A DNA stretch of 33,128 nucleotides from a bacterium (GCA_030452455.1 JAKDMF010000003.1:1-33128), one strand, 5' to 3'. Shown: positions 25,448 to 33,016, counted from the stretch's first letter. Program-made: numbers and translations. The notes: a model not told the origin generated them from the sequence alone.

Positions 25448-25963
25448 ATGGAACAATACACAGCCGAGTGGCGAGAAATTGTAAACAACTATCCGGACGA
25501 GATAGAAAACTACAGCACGTCTGTCAATGATATGCGCGACGTCCTAATCGAGTGCTTTCTAGAGCTAACCGATGACGTCGATGAGATTGACCCAGATGAA
25601 CTTCTGACCATCTCTCAGGCGATAGAGGGCGTCGTAGACAGCCTAGACGCTATCTACGCATCCGAACAGCTCCATGTCGCTGGTAACGGCCTGTACTACT
25701 CGGAGAACACTGATGAGATAAGCTTCCTCGACTCAACGGCTGGTATTCAGGGCGAGTTCGCGGGCTTCACTATCGATAGCGCTATTCCGAAATATAGCCA
25801 GCTAGTCTATGACGACGAATATGTCTATAAACCAGTCCTCTGCATGAAACTCGAAAACTATCGAACGTTTGCCGACAATGGTACTCAGAGCGAAGCTCAT
25901 GACGATACGGCTATCGTGCCCGTTATGAACCAGGATATCTGCGTAAATAGAAGTCTCTACTAA
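25448..25963 (+). CDS. Acidic hypothetical protein, 171 residues
   Basis: Not recognised. The first 75 residues are helical and strongly acidic (LTDDVDEIDPDELL), and the rest (VAGNGLYYSEN and following) alternates short strands. No membrane segment or signal peptide. It is inserted between rpsG and fusA, where these genes are usually adjacent, together with yajQ and another orphan. It has its own terminator upstream and a -10 element six bases before the ATG. The pattern in residues 75-155 weakly recalls residues 60-145 of the 314-residue orphan downstream (V-x-G-x-L start, then a Gly-Phe turn and a Ser-x-Ile segment). Confidence 0.72.
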   Translation: MEQYTAEWREIVNNYPDEIENYSTSVNDMRDVLIECFLELTDDVDEIDPDELLTISQAIEGVVDSLDAIYASEQLHVAGNGLYYSENTDEISFLDSTAGIQGEFAGFTIDSAIPKYSQLVYDDEYVYKPVLCMKLENYRTFADNGTQSEAHDDTAIVPVMNQDICVNRSLY

Positions 25964-25966
25964 ATC

Positions 25967-25975
25967 TGGTACACT
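25967..25975 (+). promoter_or_regulatory. Extended -10 promoter of yajQ, predicted leaderless
   Basis: TGGTACACT lies six bases before the ATG at 25982. No clear -35, and only three bases after the previous stop. Confidence 0.55.
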
Positions 25976-25981
25976 AGACAT

Positions 25982-26476
25982 ATGGCAACATTTTCATTCG
26001 ACATAACAAGTGACTACGACAAATCTGAGATGAGCAATGTCTTTTTGCAGGCTGAAAAAGAACTCGGCAGCCGCTACGACCTGAAAGGCTCGAAAGCCGC
26101 GATTGAGTGGATGCCAGATAAGCAAGGCTTCGAAGTGACGGCCGACAACGATTGGCAGCTCGAGCAAGTAGTCGATATTATCCGCAAAAAACTATCAAGC
26201 CGTAATATGTCATCCAAGGTGTTGGATCTTGACGGCACGCTTAATACTTCCAATATGAAAGTAACTCAAAAGATACCATTTGTATCTGGGCTCGATCAAG
26301 ATAAGGCCAAAAAGATAACAAAGCTGATACGCGACAACTACCCAAAAGCTAAGAGCCAAATTCAATCCGACAGTGTCCGCGTAACTAGTGCTAGCAAAAA
26401 CGACCTTCAGGCTATCATGAAACTGATTGATGAACAAGATTTTGACTTCGTCACTAACTACGGCAACTTCCGCTAG
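25982..26476 (+). CDS. yajQ: YajQ-family (UPF0234) nucleotide-binding protein
   Basis: A 164-residue member of the YajQ family, cytoplasmic proteins with two ferredoxin-like folds that bind nucleic acids and, in Xanthomonas, cyclic di-GMP. Family signatures are FSFDITSDYDKSEMSNVF at the N terminus, RYDLKGSKAAIEW at 32-44, the central QKIPFVSGLDQDKAKKI, and C-terminal SASKNDLQAIM followed by DFDFVTNYGNFR. Length and ends match full-length homologues. It lies between orphans in the interrupted str region and has its own -10 six bases before the ATG, so its mRNA is probably leaderless. No ligand can be inferred. Confidence 0.93.
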   Translation: MATFSFDITSDYDKSEMSNVFLQAEKELGSRYDLKGSKAAIEWMPDKQGFEVTADNDWQLEQVVDIIRKKLSSRNMSSKVLDLDGTLNTSNMKVTQKIPFVSGLDQDKAKKITKLIRDNYPKAKSQIQSDSVRVTSASKNDLQAIMKLIDEQDFDFVTNYGNFR

Positions 26477-26480
26477 TCAA

Positions 26481-26510
26481 TTGACATCAGTCGAGTATTG
26501 ATGTTAAATA
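26481..26510 (+). promoter_or_regulatory. Promoter of the 314-residue orphan, predicted leaderless
   Basis: A perfect TTGACA -35 (26481-26486), an 18-nt spacer and TAAATA (26505-26510) preceded by TG-T. Seven bases separate it from the ATG. Confidence 0.6.
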
Positions 26511-26517
26511 TATCGAC

Positions 26518-27462
26518 ATGAGTGAGATGAGTAACTACAACGAAATTTTTGAGGATCTTCGCCGCAATCTAGAAGACCCATACGTTGTTGATTTTTTTAG
26601 CGAGCTGAAAGAGCAGCAAGAATCAATCAATACCGGGCTTGAAGCCGGAGACTTTACCGAAGGTCAAAGAGAAAAAATTATCGACGACCTAGATCGAAAT
26701 TGGATATATTTCAACAAAAATATCAATGTAAGCGGCAGCTTAATAATGCTTAGTGCCGACGAGCGAGTCAAGGTCATAGTCGAGGACATGCCGGCTAAGT
26801 CGAAAGGCTTCCAGGCTTACAGACCTTCATCGATTGACCCAGAGTCGACTAAAGATTCTGTTAATATTGGCATGGTCTTTCTGGTTGAACACAGCGATGG
26901 TACAACTTCTAACGCCCTGGCTGACATCGATGATCTTTCGCTAGAATATCCGTTCCCATCGCAGGTGAAAATGGAACAAATGCTCGATGACGATTTGCTA
27001 GAGCAGAGAATTAACATTGACGAAATGGTGTTTCAAGATGGCTCAGTTGAAAAAGCTGTTAAAAATTTGGCAGACTTTCGCTATGAATATGATACCGACA
27101 GGGGACCGGACACTAATTCGGTACGCGCTCTAGAGAGATACATTAACCTGGCGCTTGATTTCGATAAACAATTGCCGTACTACGTCTGTATTGAAAATGA
27201 AATTTATGCAGAGAAAAATAAGCATTTTTATGTCAAAGAAGTCGACGACGAACTCTATGATGTTGCCGGGGTAGACAGACTAGTTCTGTTGGCGTACGAC
27301 GAGACAGCTGAAGACGAGAAGAGTTACATGTCTTGTTTTGTTAAAATGAAACACTATTCGTCCATAAATGGCGAGCCGCCGACTAGCTATTACGTCAAAG
27401 CAGCCAACATAAAAAGCATGCTAGCAATGCGAGATGACGTCGATACGGAGTATCTCGACTAG
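26518..27462 (+). CDS. Acidic hypothetical protein, 314 residues
   Basis: Not recognised. A soluble protein with an acidic helical N terminus (1-60), a strand-rich domain (about 65-145, INVSGSLIMLS and following), a linker helix and a second strand-rich domain (about 220-310, LPYYVCIENEIYAEK and following). The two halves look loosely alike, so an internal duplication is possible. The ATG at 26518 lies seven bases after a well-formed promoter; a second in-frame ATG is at 26527. It is the last orphan before fusA. Function is unknown; its position among translation genes does not prove a link with translation. Confidence 0.75.
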   Translation: MSEMSNYNEIFEDLRRNLEDPYVVDFFSELKEQQESINTGLEAGDFTEGQREKIIDDLDRNWIYFNKNINVSGSLIMLSADERVKVIVEDMPAKSKGFQAYRPSSIDPESTKDSVNIGMVFLVEHSDGTTSNALADIDDLSLEYPFPSQVKMEQMLDDDLLEQRINIDEMVFQDGSVEKAVKNLADFRYEYDTDRGPDTNSVRALERYINLALDFDKQLPYYVCIENEIYAEKNKHFYVKEVDDELYDVAGVDRLVLLAYDETAEDEKSYMSCFVKMKHYSSINGEPPTSYYVKAANIKSMLAMRDDVDTEYLD

Positions 27463-27489
27463 ATAGACCTAGTCAGACCTGGCATTATC

Positions 27490-27498
27490 TGTTAATAT
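27490..27498 (+). promoter_or_regulatory. Extended -10 promoter of fusA
   Basis: TGTTAATAT, predicting a leader of about 62 nt before the fusA ATG. The -35 region is not recognisable. Confidence 0.5.
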
Positions 27499-27519
27499 AT
27501 TTACAAGGTGTTATTTTTT

Positions 27520-27591
27520 ATGTCTAAAAATAACGAGCTAATAAAAGTAAAGGAAGAATTAAACTTATGGCAGAGAAAAACGTCCCACTAA
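27520..27591 (+). CDS. Possible 23-residue leader ORF overlapping the fusA start
   Basis: ATG 27520 ([14 protein letters not shown] and so on), with AAGGTG ten bases upstream, runs through the fusA ribosome-binding site in another frame and stops at TAA 27589-27591, 25 bases inside fusA. Very A-rich. It would couple or compete with fusA initiation. Unproven. Confidence 0.25.
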   Translation: MSKNNELIKVKEELNLWQRKTSH

Positions 27592-29648
27592 AGGACTATC
27601 GCAACATCGGTATTATCGCTCATATTGACGCTGGTAAGACCACTACGACAGAAGGTATTCTGTACCGAACCGGTATCAAGCACAAAATTGGTGCAACCCA
27701 CCAGGGTGAGTCGACGACTGACTGGATGGAGCAGGAAAAAGAACGTGGTATCACGATTACTTCAGCTGCCGTAACCGCCTTCTGGAAAGACCACAAAGTC
27801 AACATTATTGACACACCAGGTCACATCGACTTCACAGTTGAAGTTGAGCGTTCCCTCCGTGTCCTCGACGGTGCCGTGACGGTTTTCGACGGTAAGATGG
27901 GTGTTGAGGCTCAGACCGAGACAGTCTGGCGTCAGGCCAATAAGTACGGTGTTCCTCGTATTTGTTTCATCAACAAGATTAACCAAACAGGTGGTGATTT
28001 CTTCAAGTCACTCGAGACAATTCATACTAGGCTATCCAAGCACGCTCTACCGGTACATCTTCCTATCGGCTTTGAGAAAGACATCAACGGTGTAGTTGAC
28101 CTAGTAGACATGAAAGCTTATACCTACGATGACTTCACTGATCACGAGCTAAAGGTTAGCGATATTCCAGCTGACATGCTAGAAAAAGCTAAGAACGCCC
28201 GGAGCCTACTGGTTGAAGCAGCGGTTGAAGCTGATGATGAGCTATTTGAGCGATTCCTTGAAAAAGGCGAAGACTCAATCACTACTCCCGAGCTAAAATC
28301 TGCTCTCCGTAAGCGAGTTCTAGCTGGTGACTTTTACCTCGTAACAGGTGGTGACGGCCGTGGTGTGATCGTTGAAAAGGTACTTGACCTTGTAGTTGAC
28401 TACCTGCCAAGCCCACTAGACGTTGAGTCTATCTGGGGTACTGATGTTAAAACTGGCGACAAAGTTGAGCGCCATCCCGATGCGTCAGAGCCGATGGCTG
28501 GTCTAGCCTTCAAGGTTGCGACCGACCCATTTGTTGGTAAGTTAATTTTCGTTCGTGTTTATAGCGGCAAAATCAAAGCTGGTTCATATGTCCTAAACTC
28601 AGCTACCGGCACCAAAGAGCGTATCGGTCGTATCGTTCGTATGCATGCCGATAAGCGTGAAGAGATCGATGAAATCGGTGCCGGCGATATCGCCGCAGTG
28701 GTTGGCCTAAAAGACACGACTACTGGTGCGACTCTCTGTGACGTGGCTAAGCCAGTCCTGCTCGAGAGCATTACATTCGCCGACCCTCCAGTTTCAATTG
28801 CGGTCGAGCCAAAGACTAAAGCCGACCAGGAGAAGATGGGCATCGCTCTGAAGCGACTAACTGACGAGGATCCAACCTTCCGAGTCCACACTGATGATGA
28901 AACTGGTCAAACAATCATGTCCGGCATGGGTGAGCTTCACCTCGATATCTATATTGACCGAATGCGCCGCGAGTTCAACGTCGAGGCCAATATCGGTGAG
29001 CCACAGGTTGCTTACCGTGAATCGATCAAAGGCACTACTAAAATCCAGGGTAAGTACGCCAAGCAGTCCGGTGGACGTGGTCAGTACGGTGACGTTTGGA
29101 TTGAATTTGAGCCAAACGAAGTCGGCAAGGGCTTCGAGTTTGTCGACATCATCAAGGGTGGCGTCGTGCCTCAGGAATACCGCAAGCCAGTTGAGCAGGG
29201 TATTCGTGAGACGCTTAATAGCGGTGTTATCGCTGGCTATCCAGTGGTTGACGTCAAGGCGACTCTCTACGATGGTAGTTACCACGATGTCGACTCCAAC
29301 GAAATGGCCTTCAAGATGGCCGGTAGCTTAGCCACTCGCGACGGTATCAAACAGGCTAACCCAGCCCTGCTTGAGCCAGTCATGAATGTTGAAGTTACCA
29401 CCCCAGAGGAGTTCATGGGTGATATCATCGGCGATCTTAGCTCTCGTCGTGGCCGGATCGAAGCCATGGAAGATATTCCAGGCGCTAAGCTGGTCAAAGC
29501 CTTTGTGCCCCTAGCTAGTTTGTTTGGCTACACTTCAGACCTCCGCTCAATGAGCCAGGGCCGAGCCGCTTCAACTATGGAGCTTGCTCAGTACGAAGAA
29601 GTACCACCGAACGTTTCTCAAGAGATTATTGAGAAACGAACCAAGTAG
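27567..29648 (+). CDS. fusA: Translation elongation factor G
   Basis: GTPase that drives ribosomal translocation and, with RRF, recycling. At 693 residues it has standard length and five-domain order. G1 is [13 protein letters not shown]2 is in RGITITSAA and G3 is [10 protein letters not shown]4 reads NKIN (136-139) instead of NKxD, an Asp to Asn change at the residue that recognises the guanine base. Domain IV ([15 protein letters not shown]) and the C terminus ([14 protein letters not shown]) are normal. The start ATG is preceded by AAAGGAAGAA. It is the expected str-operon neighbour of rpsL-rpsG and tuf, but separated from them here by orphans and terminators. Confidence 0.98.
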   Translation: MAEKNVPLKDYRNIGIIAHIDAGKTTTTEGILYRTGIKHKIGATHQGESTTDWMEQEKERGITITSAAVTAFWKDHKVNIIDTPGHIDFTVEVERSLRVLDGAVTVFDGKMGVEAQTETVWRQANKYGVPRICFINKINQTGGDFFKSLETIHTRLSKHALPVHLPIGFEKDINGVVDLVDMKAYTYDDFTDHELKVSDIPADMLEKAKNARSLLVEAAVEADDELFERFLEKGEDSITTPELKSALRKRVLAGDFYLVTGGDGRGVIVEKVLDLVVDYLPSPLDVESIWGTDVKTGDKVERHPDASEPMAGLAFKVATDPFVGKLIFVRVYSGKIKAGSYVLNSATGTKERIGRIVRMHADKREEIDEIGAGDIAAVVGLKDTTTGATLCDVAKPVLLESITFADPPVSIAVEPKTKADQEKMGIALKRLTDEDPTFRVHTDDETGQTIMSGMGELHLDIYIDRMRREFNVEANIGEPQVAYRESIKGTTKIQGKYAKQSGGRGQYGDVWIEFEPNEVGKGFEFVDIIKGGVVPQEYRKPVEQGIRETLNSGVIAGYPVVDVKATLYDGSYHDVDSNEMAFKMAGSLATRDGIKQANPALLEPVMNVEVTTPEEFMGDIIGDLSSRRGRIEAMEDIPGAKLVKAFVPLASLFGYTSDLRSMSQGRAASTMELAQYEEVPPNVSQEIIEKRTK

Positions 29649-29666
29649 CTTAACTCAGCCCACTTC

Positions 29667-29702
29667 CTAAACACCGCTCAGAGATCTTCGAGCGGTGTTT
29701 AG
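29667..29702 (+). terminator. Terminator after fusA
   Basis: A 13-bp stem CTAAACACCGCTC / GAGCGGTGTTTAG with loop AGAGATCTTC. It lacks a long T run, and the next promoter's -35 begins immediately after it. Confidence 0.75.
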
Positions 29703-29731
29703 TTGACTTAATATATCTTTTGTTTTAAAAT
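29703..29731 (+). promoter_or_regulatory. Promoter of the 235-residue orphan, predicted leaderless
   Basis: TTGACT (29703-29708), a 17-nt spacer and TAAAAT (29726-29731). Eight bases separate it from the ATG. Confidence 0.6.
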
Positions 29732-29739
29732 TAGCCATC

Positions 29740-30447
29740 ATGTCGCTAGAGCATCCAAATGACAGTGAACGTCGAGAATCGTTTCAACAGCCTGTTCGTC
29801 GCTATTTCAAAGCTCTAGATAACCTTGTCGAGAACTACTATGGTCTCTACGACGAAACTCAGAAAATATTTCAACACGAGCTCGGCTTAGACTACGCCCA
29901 GTGGATGGAACACGACGGCAGGGCAGGCTACAAACTCTTGCACAAGCTCGGACTACCAACTGATGGCGACTACGAACATGATTCTGACAACGCCAGGTGT
30001 CGCGCCGCCCAGATGACTGTTAGTCACCTAGGCTCATTAATCGAGTCCCGAGTCAGGACTTTTGATGAGTCATGGCAAGACTACAATGACGGCGAGGCGT
30101 TAGTTAAGGATGAAGGCATCGACATTAGAGACCTAGAGGTTTGGTATTTGAACGCCGCCAAGGGCGCCATGGCTATCTACGAAAAATATAGCGACCACAG
30201 CACTGACTGCGTCGATCCAGTCACGGAAGATAACTCAGACGGCTGTAGTGTAGCTGATAATTGCCCGGTTGTGAGCCTATATAATCAATTGACTACACGG
30301 TCAGTCTACGACGGTGACAGTCAAAGCTTCATTGAGTCCGATGCTGAGCTAGGCTTAGTTATATATAAGCAAAAAATGCATACCGCCCACGATATCGGCC
30401 TTGTCTCACAGGCGGAGCTTGATATCAGTCAACGCTGGACGAAATAG
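29740..30447 (+). CDS. Acidic hypothetical protein, 235 residues
   Basis: Not recognised. Mostly helical and soluble; aromatic and acidic residues are frequent (NLVENYYGLYDE, QWMEHDGRAGYKLLHKLGL). A Cys pair (CSVADNC near 173-179) and Cys165 could bind metal or form a disulfide. No signal peptide or membrane segment. It lies between fusA and tuf, which are normally adjacent, with a terminator before it and its own -35/-10 promoter eight bases from the ATG. It is the fourth acidic orphan in the interrupted str region if the 265-residue one upstream is counted as the same kind. Confidence 0.72.
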   Translation: MSLEHPNDSERRESFQQPVRRYFKALDNLVENYYGLYDETQKIFQHELGLDYAQWMEHDGRAGYKLLHKLGLPTDGDYEHDSDNARCRAAQMTVSHLGSLIESRVRTFDESWQDYNDGEALVKDEGIDIRDLEVWYLNAAKGAMAIYEKYSDHSTDCVDPVTEDNSDGCSVADNCPVVSLYNQLTTRSVYDGDSQSFIESDAELGLVIYKQKMHTAHDIGLVSQAELDISQRWTK

Positions 30448-30457
30448 CAATAACTAC

Positions 30458-30486
30458 TTTACTAGAGAGCATTTTAGCTGTATAAT
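30458..30486 (+). promoter_or_regulatory. Promoter of tuf
   Basis: TTTACT (30458-30463), a 17-nt spacer and a perfect TATAAT (30481-30486). It predicts a leader of about 70 nt. Confidence 0.7.
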
Positions 30487-30499
30487 CAACTGTATACGT

Positions 30500-30557
30500 C
30501 GTGGAGTATGCTGGCCACGCGAAACAACATAAATTAAATCGTTTTCCAGCGAAGGAG
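30500..30557 (+). promoter_or_regulatory. Possible H-type pseudoknot in the tuf leader next to the Shine-Dalgarno
   Basis: Stem 1 pairs CGTGG (30500-30504) with CCACG (30515-30519). The end of its loop, GCTGG (30510-30514), directly abuts the stem 1 3' strand and can pair with CCAGC (30546-30550). A 26-nt A-rich connector lies between. The second helix ends at the base before GAAGGAG (30551-30557), the tuf ribosome-binding site. Both helices are only five base pairs, so the call rests on geometry. Confidence 0.35.
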
Positions 30558-30563
30558 TAATAA

Positions 30564-31748
30564 ATGGCAGATTTTGATCGAACCAAGCCACATGTCAATG
30601 TGGGCACAATGGGTCACGTTGACCACGGTAAAACAACTTTAACTGCTGCAATTACACACGTACTTGCTAAGAAGCTTCCGAGCGATGTCAACAAGCCTCG
30701 TAACTACGACGAGATTGACAACGCCCCAGAAGAAAAGCAACGTGGTATCACAATTGCATCATCTCACCAAGAGTATGAATCAGAGAATCGTCACTACGCA
30801 CACGTCGATATGCCAGGACACGCCGACTATGTTAAGAACATGATCACCGGTGCTGCCCAGATCGACGGCGCTATTCTAGTGGTCGCAGCCAACGACGGTC
30901 CGTTGCCACAGACACGTGAGCACGTACTTCTTGCCCACCAGGTTAACGTACCTAAGATTGTTGTTTTCTTGAACAAGATGGACCTTGCAGATCCTGAACT
31001 AGTTGAACTAGTTGAAATGGATGTTCGTGAGCTTCTAACTAAGAACGGTTTCGATGGCGACAACGCACCTATCATCAAGGGTTCAGCTACTAAAGCCCTA
31101 GAGGATGACGCTGAGTCTGAAGACGCTATTATGGAGCTTGTTAAATCACTTGATGAGTACGTTGAAGAACCACCTCGCGATCTTGATAAGCCATTCCTAA
31201 TGCCTATCGAAGACGTCTTCTCAATCAAAGGTCGTGGTACTGTTGCCACTGGTCGTATTGAGCAGGGTATCGTTAAGCTAAACGACGAAGTTGAAGTTGT
31301 TGGACTTAAAGCCACCCAGAAAACTGTCGTAACTGGTATCGAAGCCTTCAAGAAGAGCCTTGATCAGGGTCAAGCTGGTGATAACGCCGGACTGTTGCTT
31401 CGTGGTATCGAGCGCGAACAAGTTGAGCGCGGCCAGGTTCTTGCTAAGACAGGATCAGTTGCACCTCACACCGAGTTCGAATCAGAGGTTTATATCCTTA
31501 AAAAGGAAGAAGGCGGACGCCACACTCCTTTTGCAAAGGGCTACAAACCACAGTTCTACTTCCGTACAACTGATGTTACCGGTGAAGTTGAACTACCAGC
31601 TGACAAAGAAATGGTCATGCCTGGTGATACACTTACATTCTCAGTTAAGCTTCAGGCGCCGATCGCTATGGAGCAGGGTCTAAACTTCGCTATCCGTGAA
31701 GGTGGACGTACTGTTGGTGCTGGTGTTGTTACTAAAATCAATAAATAG
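30564..31748 (+). CDS. tuf: Translation elongation factor Tu
   Basis: GTPase that delivers aminoacyl-tRNA to the ribosome. The 394-residue product is full length: G1 [11 protein letters not shown] (18-24 core), [13 protein letters not shown] for the effector region, G3 DMPGHADY (82-89) with catalytic His86, and G4 NKMD intact. Domains II and III are normal, ending [12 protein letters not shown]. The conserved DCPGH Cys is Met83 here, and the whole protein has no cysteine. The ATG is preceded by AAGGAG at good spacing. It follows an orphan instead of fusA directly and has its own promoter, structured leader and terminator. Confidence 0.98.
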   Translation: MADFDRTKPHVNVGTMGHVDHGKTTLTAAITHVLAKKLPSDVNKPRNYDEIDNAPEEKQRGITIASSHQEYESENRHYAHVDMPGHADYVKNMITGAAQIDGAILVVAANDGPLPQTREHVLLAHQVNVPKIVVFLNKMDLADPELVELVEMDVRELLTKNGFDGDNAPIIKGSATKALEDDAESEDAIMELVKSLDEYVEEPPRDLDKPFLMPIEDVFSIKGRGTVATGRIEQGIVKLNDEVEVVGLKATQKTVVTGIEAFKKSLDQGQAGDNAGLLLRGIEREQVERGQVLAKTGSVAPHTEFESEVYILKKEEGGRHTPFAKGYKPQFYFRTTDVTGEVELPADKEMVMPGDTLTFSVKLQAPIAMEQGLNFAIREGGRTVGAGVVTKINK

Positions 31749-31763
31749 TAACACCTAAACTAT

Positions 31764-31792
31764 AAAAAGACCGGCGCCTAGCCGGTCTTTTT
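31764..31792 (+). terminator. Terminator after tuf
   Basis: Stem AGACCGGC / GCCGGTCT with loop GCCTA, A tract before and T tract after. A classic intrinsic terminator that may work in both directions. Confidence 0.9.
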
Positions 31793-31816
31793 ATTTATCT
31801 ATGTTTTATAGCCAAG

Positions 31817-31848
31817 AAAAAACCCGCTTACCATGTCGGCAAGCGGGT
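31817..31848 (-). terminator. Terminator of the 149-residue orphan (31858-32307)
   Basis: On the minus strand ACCCGCTT / AAGCGGGT forms an eight-base stem followed by TTTTTTC. It converges with the tuf terminator. The AAAAACCCGCT element recurs in the next orphan's terminator at 32404. Confidence 0.8.
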
Positions 31849-31857
31849 GAACCACTG

Positions 31858-32307
31858 TCAGTATCGCTCGAATAAATCGATGAACACCGTCAGGGTGGCG
31901 TATTCGACGTTTAGTCGAATACTGAGTCTTCTGGTGTCGTACTTTGTCGCCTCTAGGGCAGACTGGATTTCAGTAGCTACACCCTTGAGGTATTCTCGGC
32001 GCTCGAGCTGCATAGACTCATGTTCGGCACCAGACTTCATATAGAAGCCGGTTGTCGACATGGTGAATGCCGGATCTTTTCCAGGACGAATTCTGTATTC
32101 AGCTGTCCACCTGGGGTGGGTTTTGCTGACGTCGAGATCCGAGTCATGGATGTTCCTGACCGGGCCCGAGAGGGGAATGGTGGTGTTGATGTGGGACCTA
32201 GAGTAGATCCGCTCCGGTTTAGCAATGATATTGCGAAACACATCTCCGATTCTTTTGATAGTGATTCTATCGCTATGGAGAGAAATCAGCTGCCCTGACA
32301 TTGTCAC
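31858..32307 (-). CDS. Hypothetical protein, 149 residues
   Basis: Not recognised. A soluble, rather basic protein. It has a central W-x3-YR segment (WTAEYRIRPG), then MSTTGFYMKSG, a helix (LERREYLKGVATEIQSALEA) and a strand-rich C terminus (RRLSIRLNVEYATLTVFID). The next orphan has the same length, orientation, central W-x3-YR-M-GxY pattern and C-terminal strand pattern, so the two may be diverged tandem paralogues. The GTG at 32307 is preceded by AAGG at six bases; ATG 32301 is a close alternative. It has its own promoter and terminator. Confidence 0.7.
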   Translation of the reverse strand: MTMSGQLISLHSDRITIKRIGDVFRNIIAKPERIYSRSHINTTIPLSGPVRNIHDSDLDVSKTHPRWTAEYRIRPGKDPAFTMSTTGFYMKSGAEHESMQLERREYLKGVATEIQSALEATKYDTRRLSIRLNVEYATLTVFIDLFERY

Positions 32308-32359
32308 TCACGACCTTATTTTGTAGTGGTTCGTACCTATGTTTACACGATAAGTATGT

Positions 32360-32388
32360 TTAATAGGCTAACATATAACAGATTTCAA
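32360..32388 (-). promoter_or_regulatory. Promoter of the 149-residue orphan (31858-32307)
   Basis: The minus strand has TTGAAA (32383-32388), a 17-nt spacer and TATTAA (32360-32365). The predicted leader is about 46-50 nt. Confidence 0.55.
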
Positions 32389-32403
32389 AGCAAATGAAAC
32401 ATG

Positions 32404-32435
32404 AAAAACCCGCTAAATATATAATATCTAGCGGG
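32404..32435 (-). terminator. Terminator of the 149-residue orphan (32444-32893)
   Basis: On the minus strand the stem CCCGCTA / TAGCGGG is followed by TTTTT, starting eight bases after the stop codon. Confidence 0.8.
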
Positions 32436-32443
32436 CATGGTGC

Positions 32444-32893
32444 TCACAGGCGATACAGTGTCAAAGCGAATGATATTGAATCAGACTTTGTGTATAACGA
32501 CACGTCGAACTGGTCAAGGTCGTAGTAATTGTTCGTTTCCATAAGCTTGAGGTAGCCGGATGTATGCATCATCAGATGCAGCAGGTCGCCAGTCACACCC
32601 TTAGGGGTTCGTTTGTAGGCTCCCATTTCAAGCATCTGAATGTCACCGCTGCGGTATTGCAACTTCCACCCGACGGCAAGTTGTGCGATACGCTGCAGGA
32701 CATCATTCGGGTCATCGGCCTCAGCCACATCGTGATGAAACACGATAGTGTCACCAGGCCGAACCCCCTGTGGTCGAGGTTGCCTAGACACATGCTCCAT
32801 CATAGATTTGACGGCGAGTGTCACGGTTTCGATCGCTCGCTGCTGGTTAGTAGAGTCTACTGCGCCTTGGCTGTCGTCGTTCATTGCATACAT
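32444..32893 (-). CDS. Hypothetical protein, 149 residues, similar in layout to its neighbour
   Basis: Not recognised. A helical N terminus (TNQQRAIETVTLAVKSMMEH) is followed by DTIVFHHDVAEADD, a central WKLQYRSGD then MLEMGAYKRTPKG, a helix with His-Met residues and a strand-rich C terminus (DVSLYTKSDSISFALTLYRL). The position of W-x3-YR, Met and GxY and the final strands parallel the 31858-32307 product. A strong AGGGG site precedes ATG 32893. Bases 32894-32905 can form GGGT-GATT-ACCC between that site and the start, partly covering it. The gene faces away from the next plus-strand gene. Confidence 0.7.
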   Translation of the reverse strand: MYAMNDDSQGAVDSTNQQRAIETVTLAVKSMMEHVSRQPRPQGVRPGDTIVFHHDVAEADDPNDVLQRIAQLAVGWKLQYRSGDIQMLEMGAYKRTPKGVTGDLLHLMMHTSGYLKLMETNNYYDLDQFDVSLYTKSDSISFALTLYRL

Positions 32894-32987
32894 GGGTAAT
32901 CACCCCTTCTTGATGTGCGTATTATCACCAGGCGGTGTAATATAGTATAACTTTAGCATATTTTGGCAATATTCTCAAGGCGGGTAG

Positions 32988-33016
32988 TTGTCGCGCAGCA
33001 CCATATATGATATAAA
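32988..33016 (+). promoter_or_regulatory. Promoter of the gene starting at 33109
   Basis: TTGTCG (32988-32993), a 17-nt spacer and TATAAA (33011-33016) preceded by TG-A. It predicts a leader of about 86 nt with a CTTAGC/GCTAAG stem near 33047-33078. Confidence 0.55.

Noticed and set aside
28857-29331. Long ORFs antisense or out of frame within fusA (also in tig, rpoB and tuf)
   Set aside because: They lie wholly inside strongly conserved genes, have no promoters of their own and show no protein-like conservation. They are by-products of codon bias.
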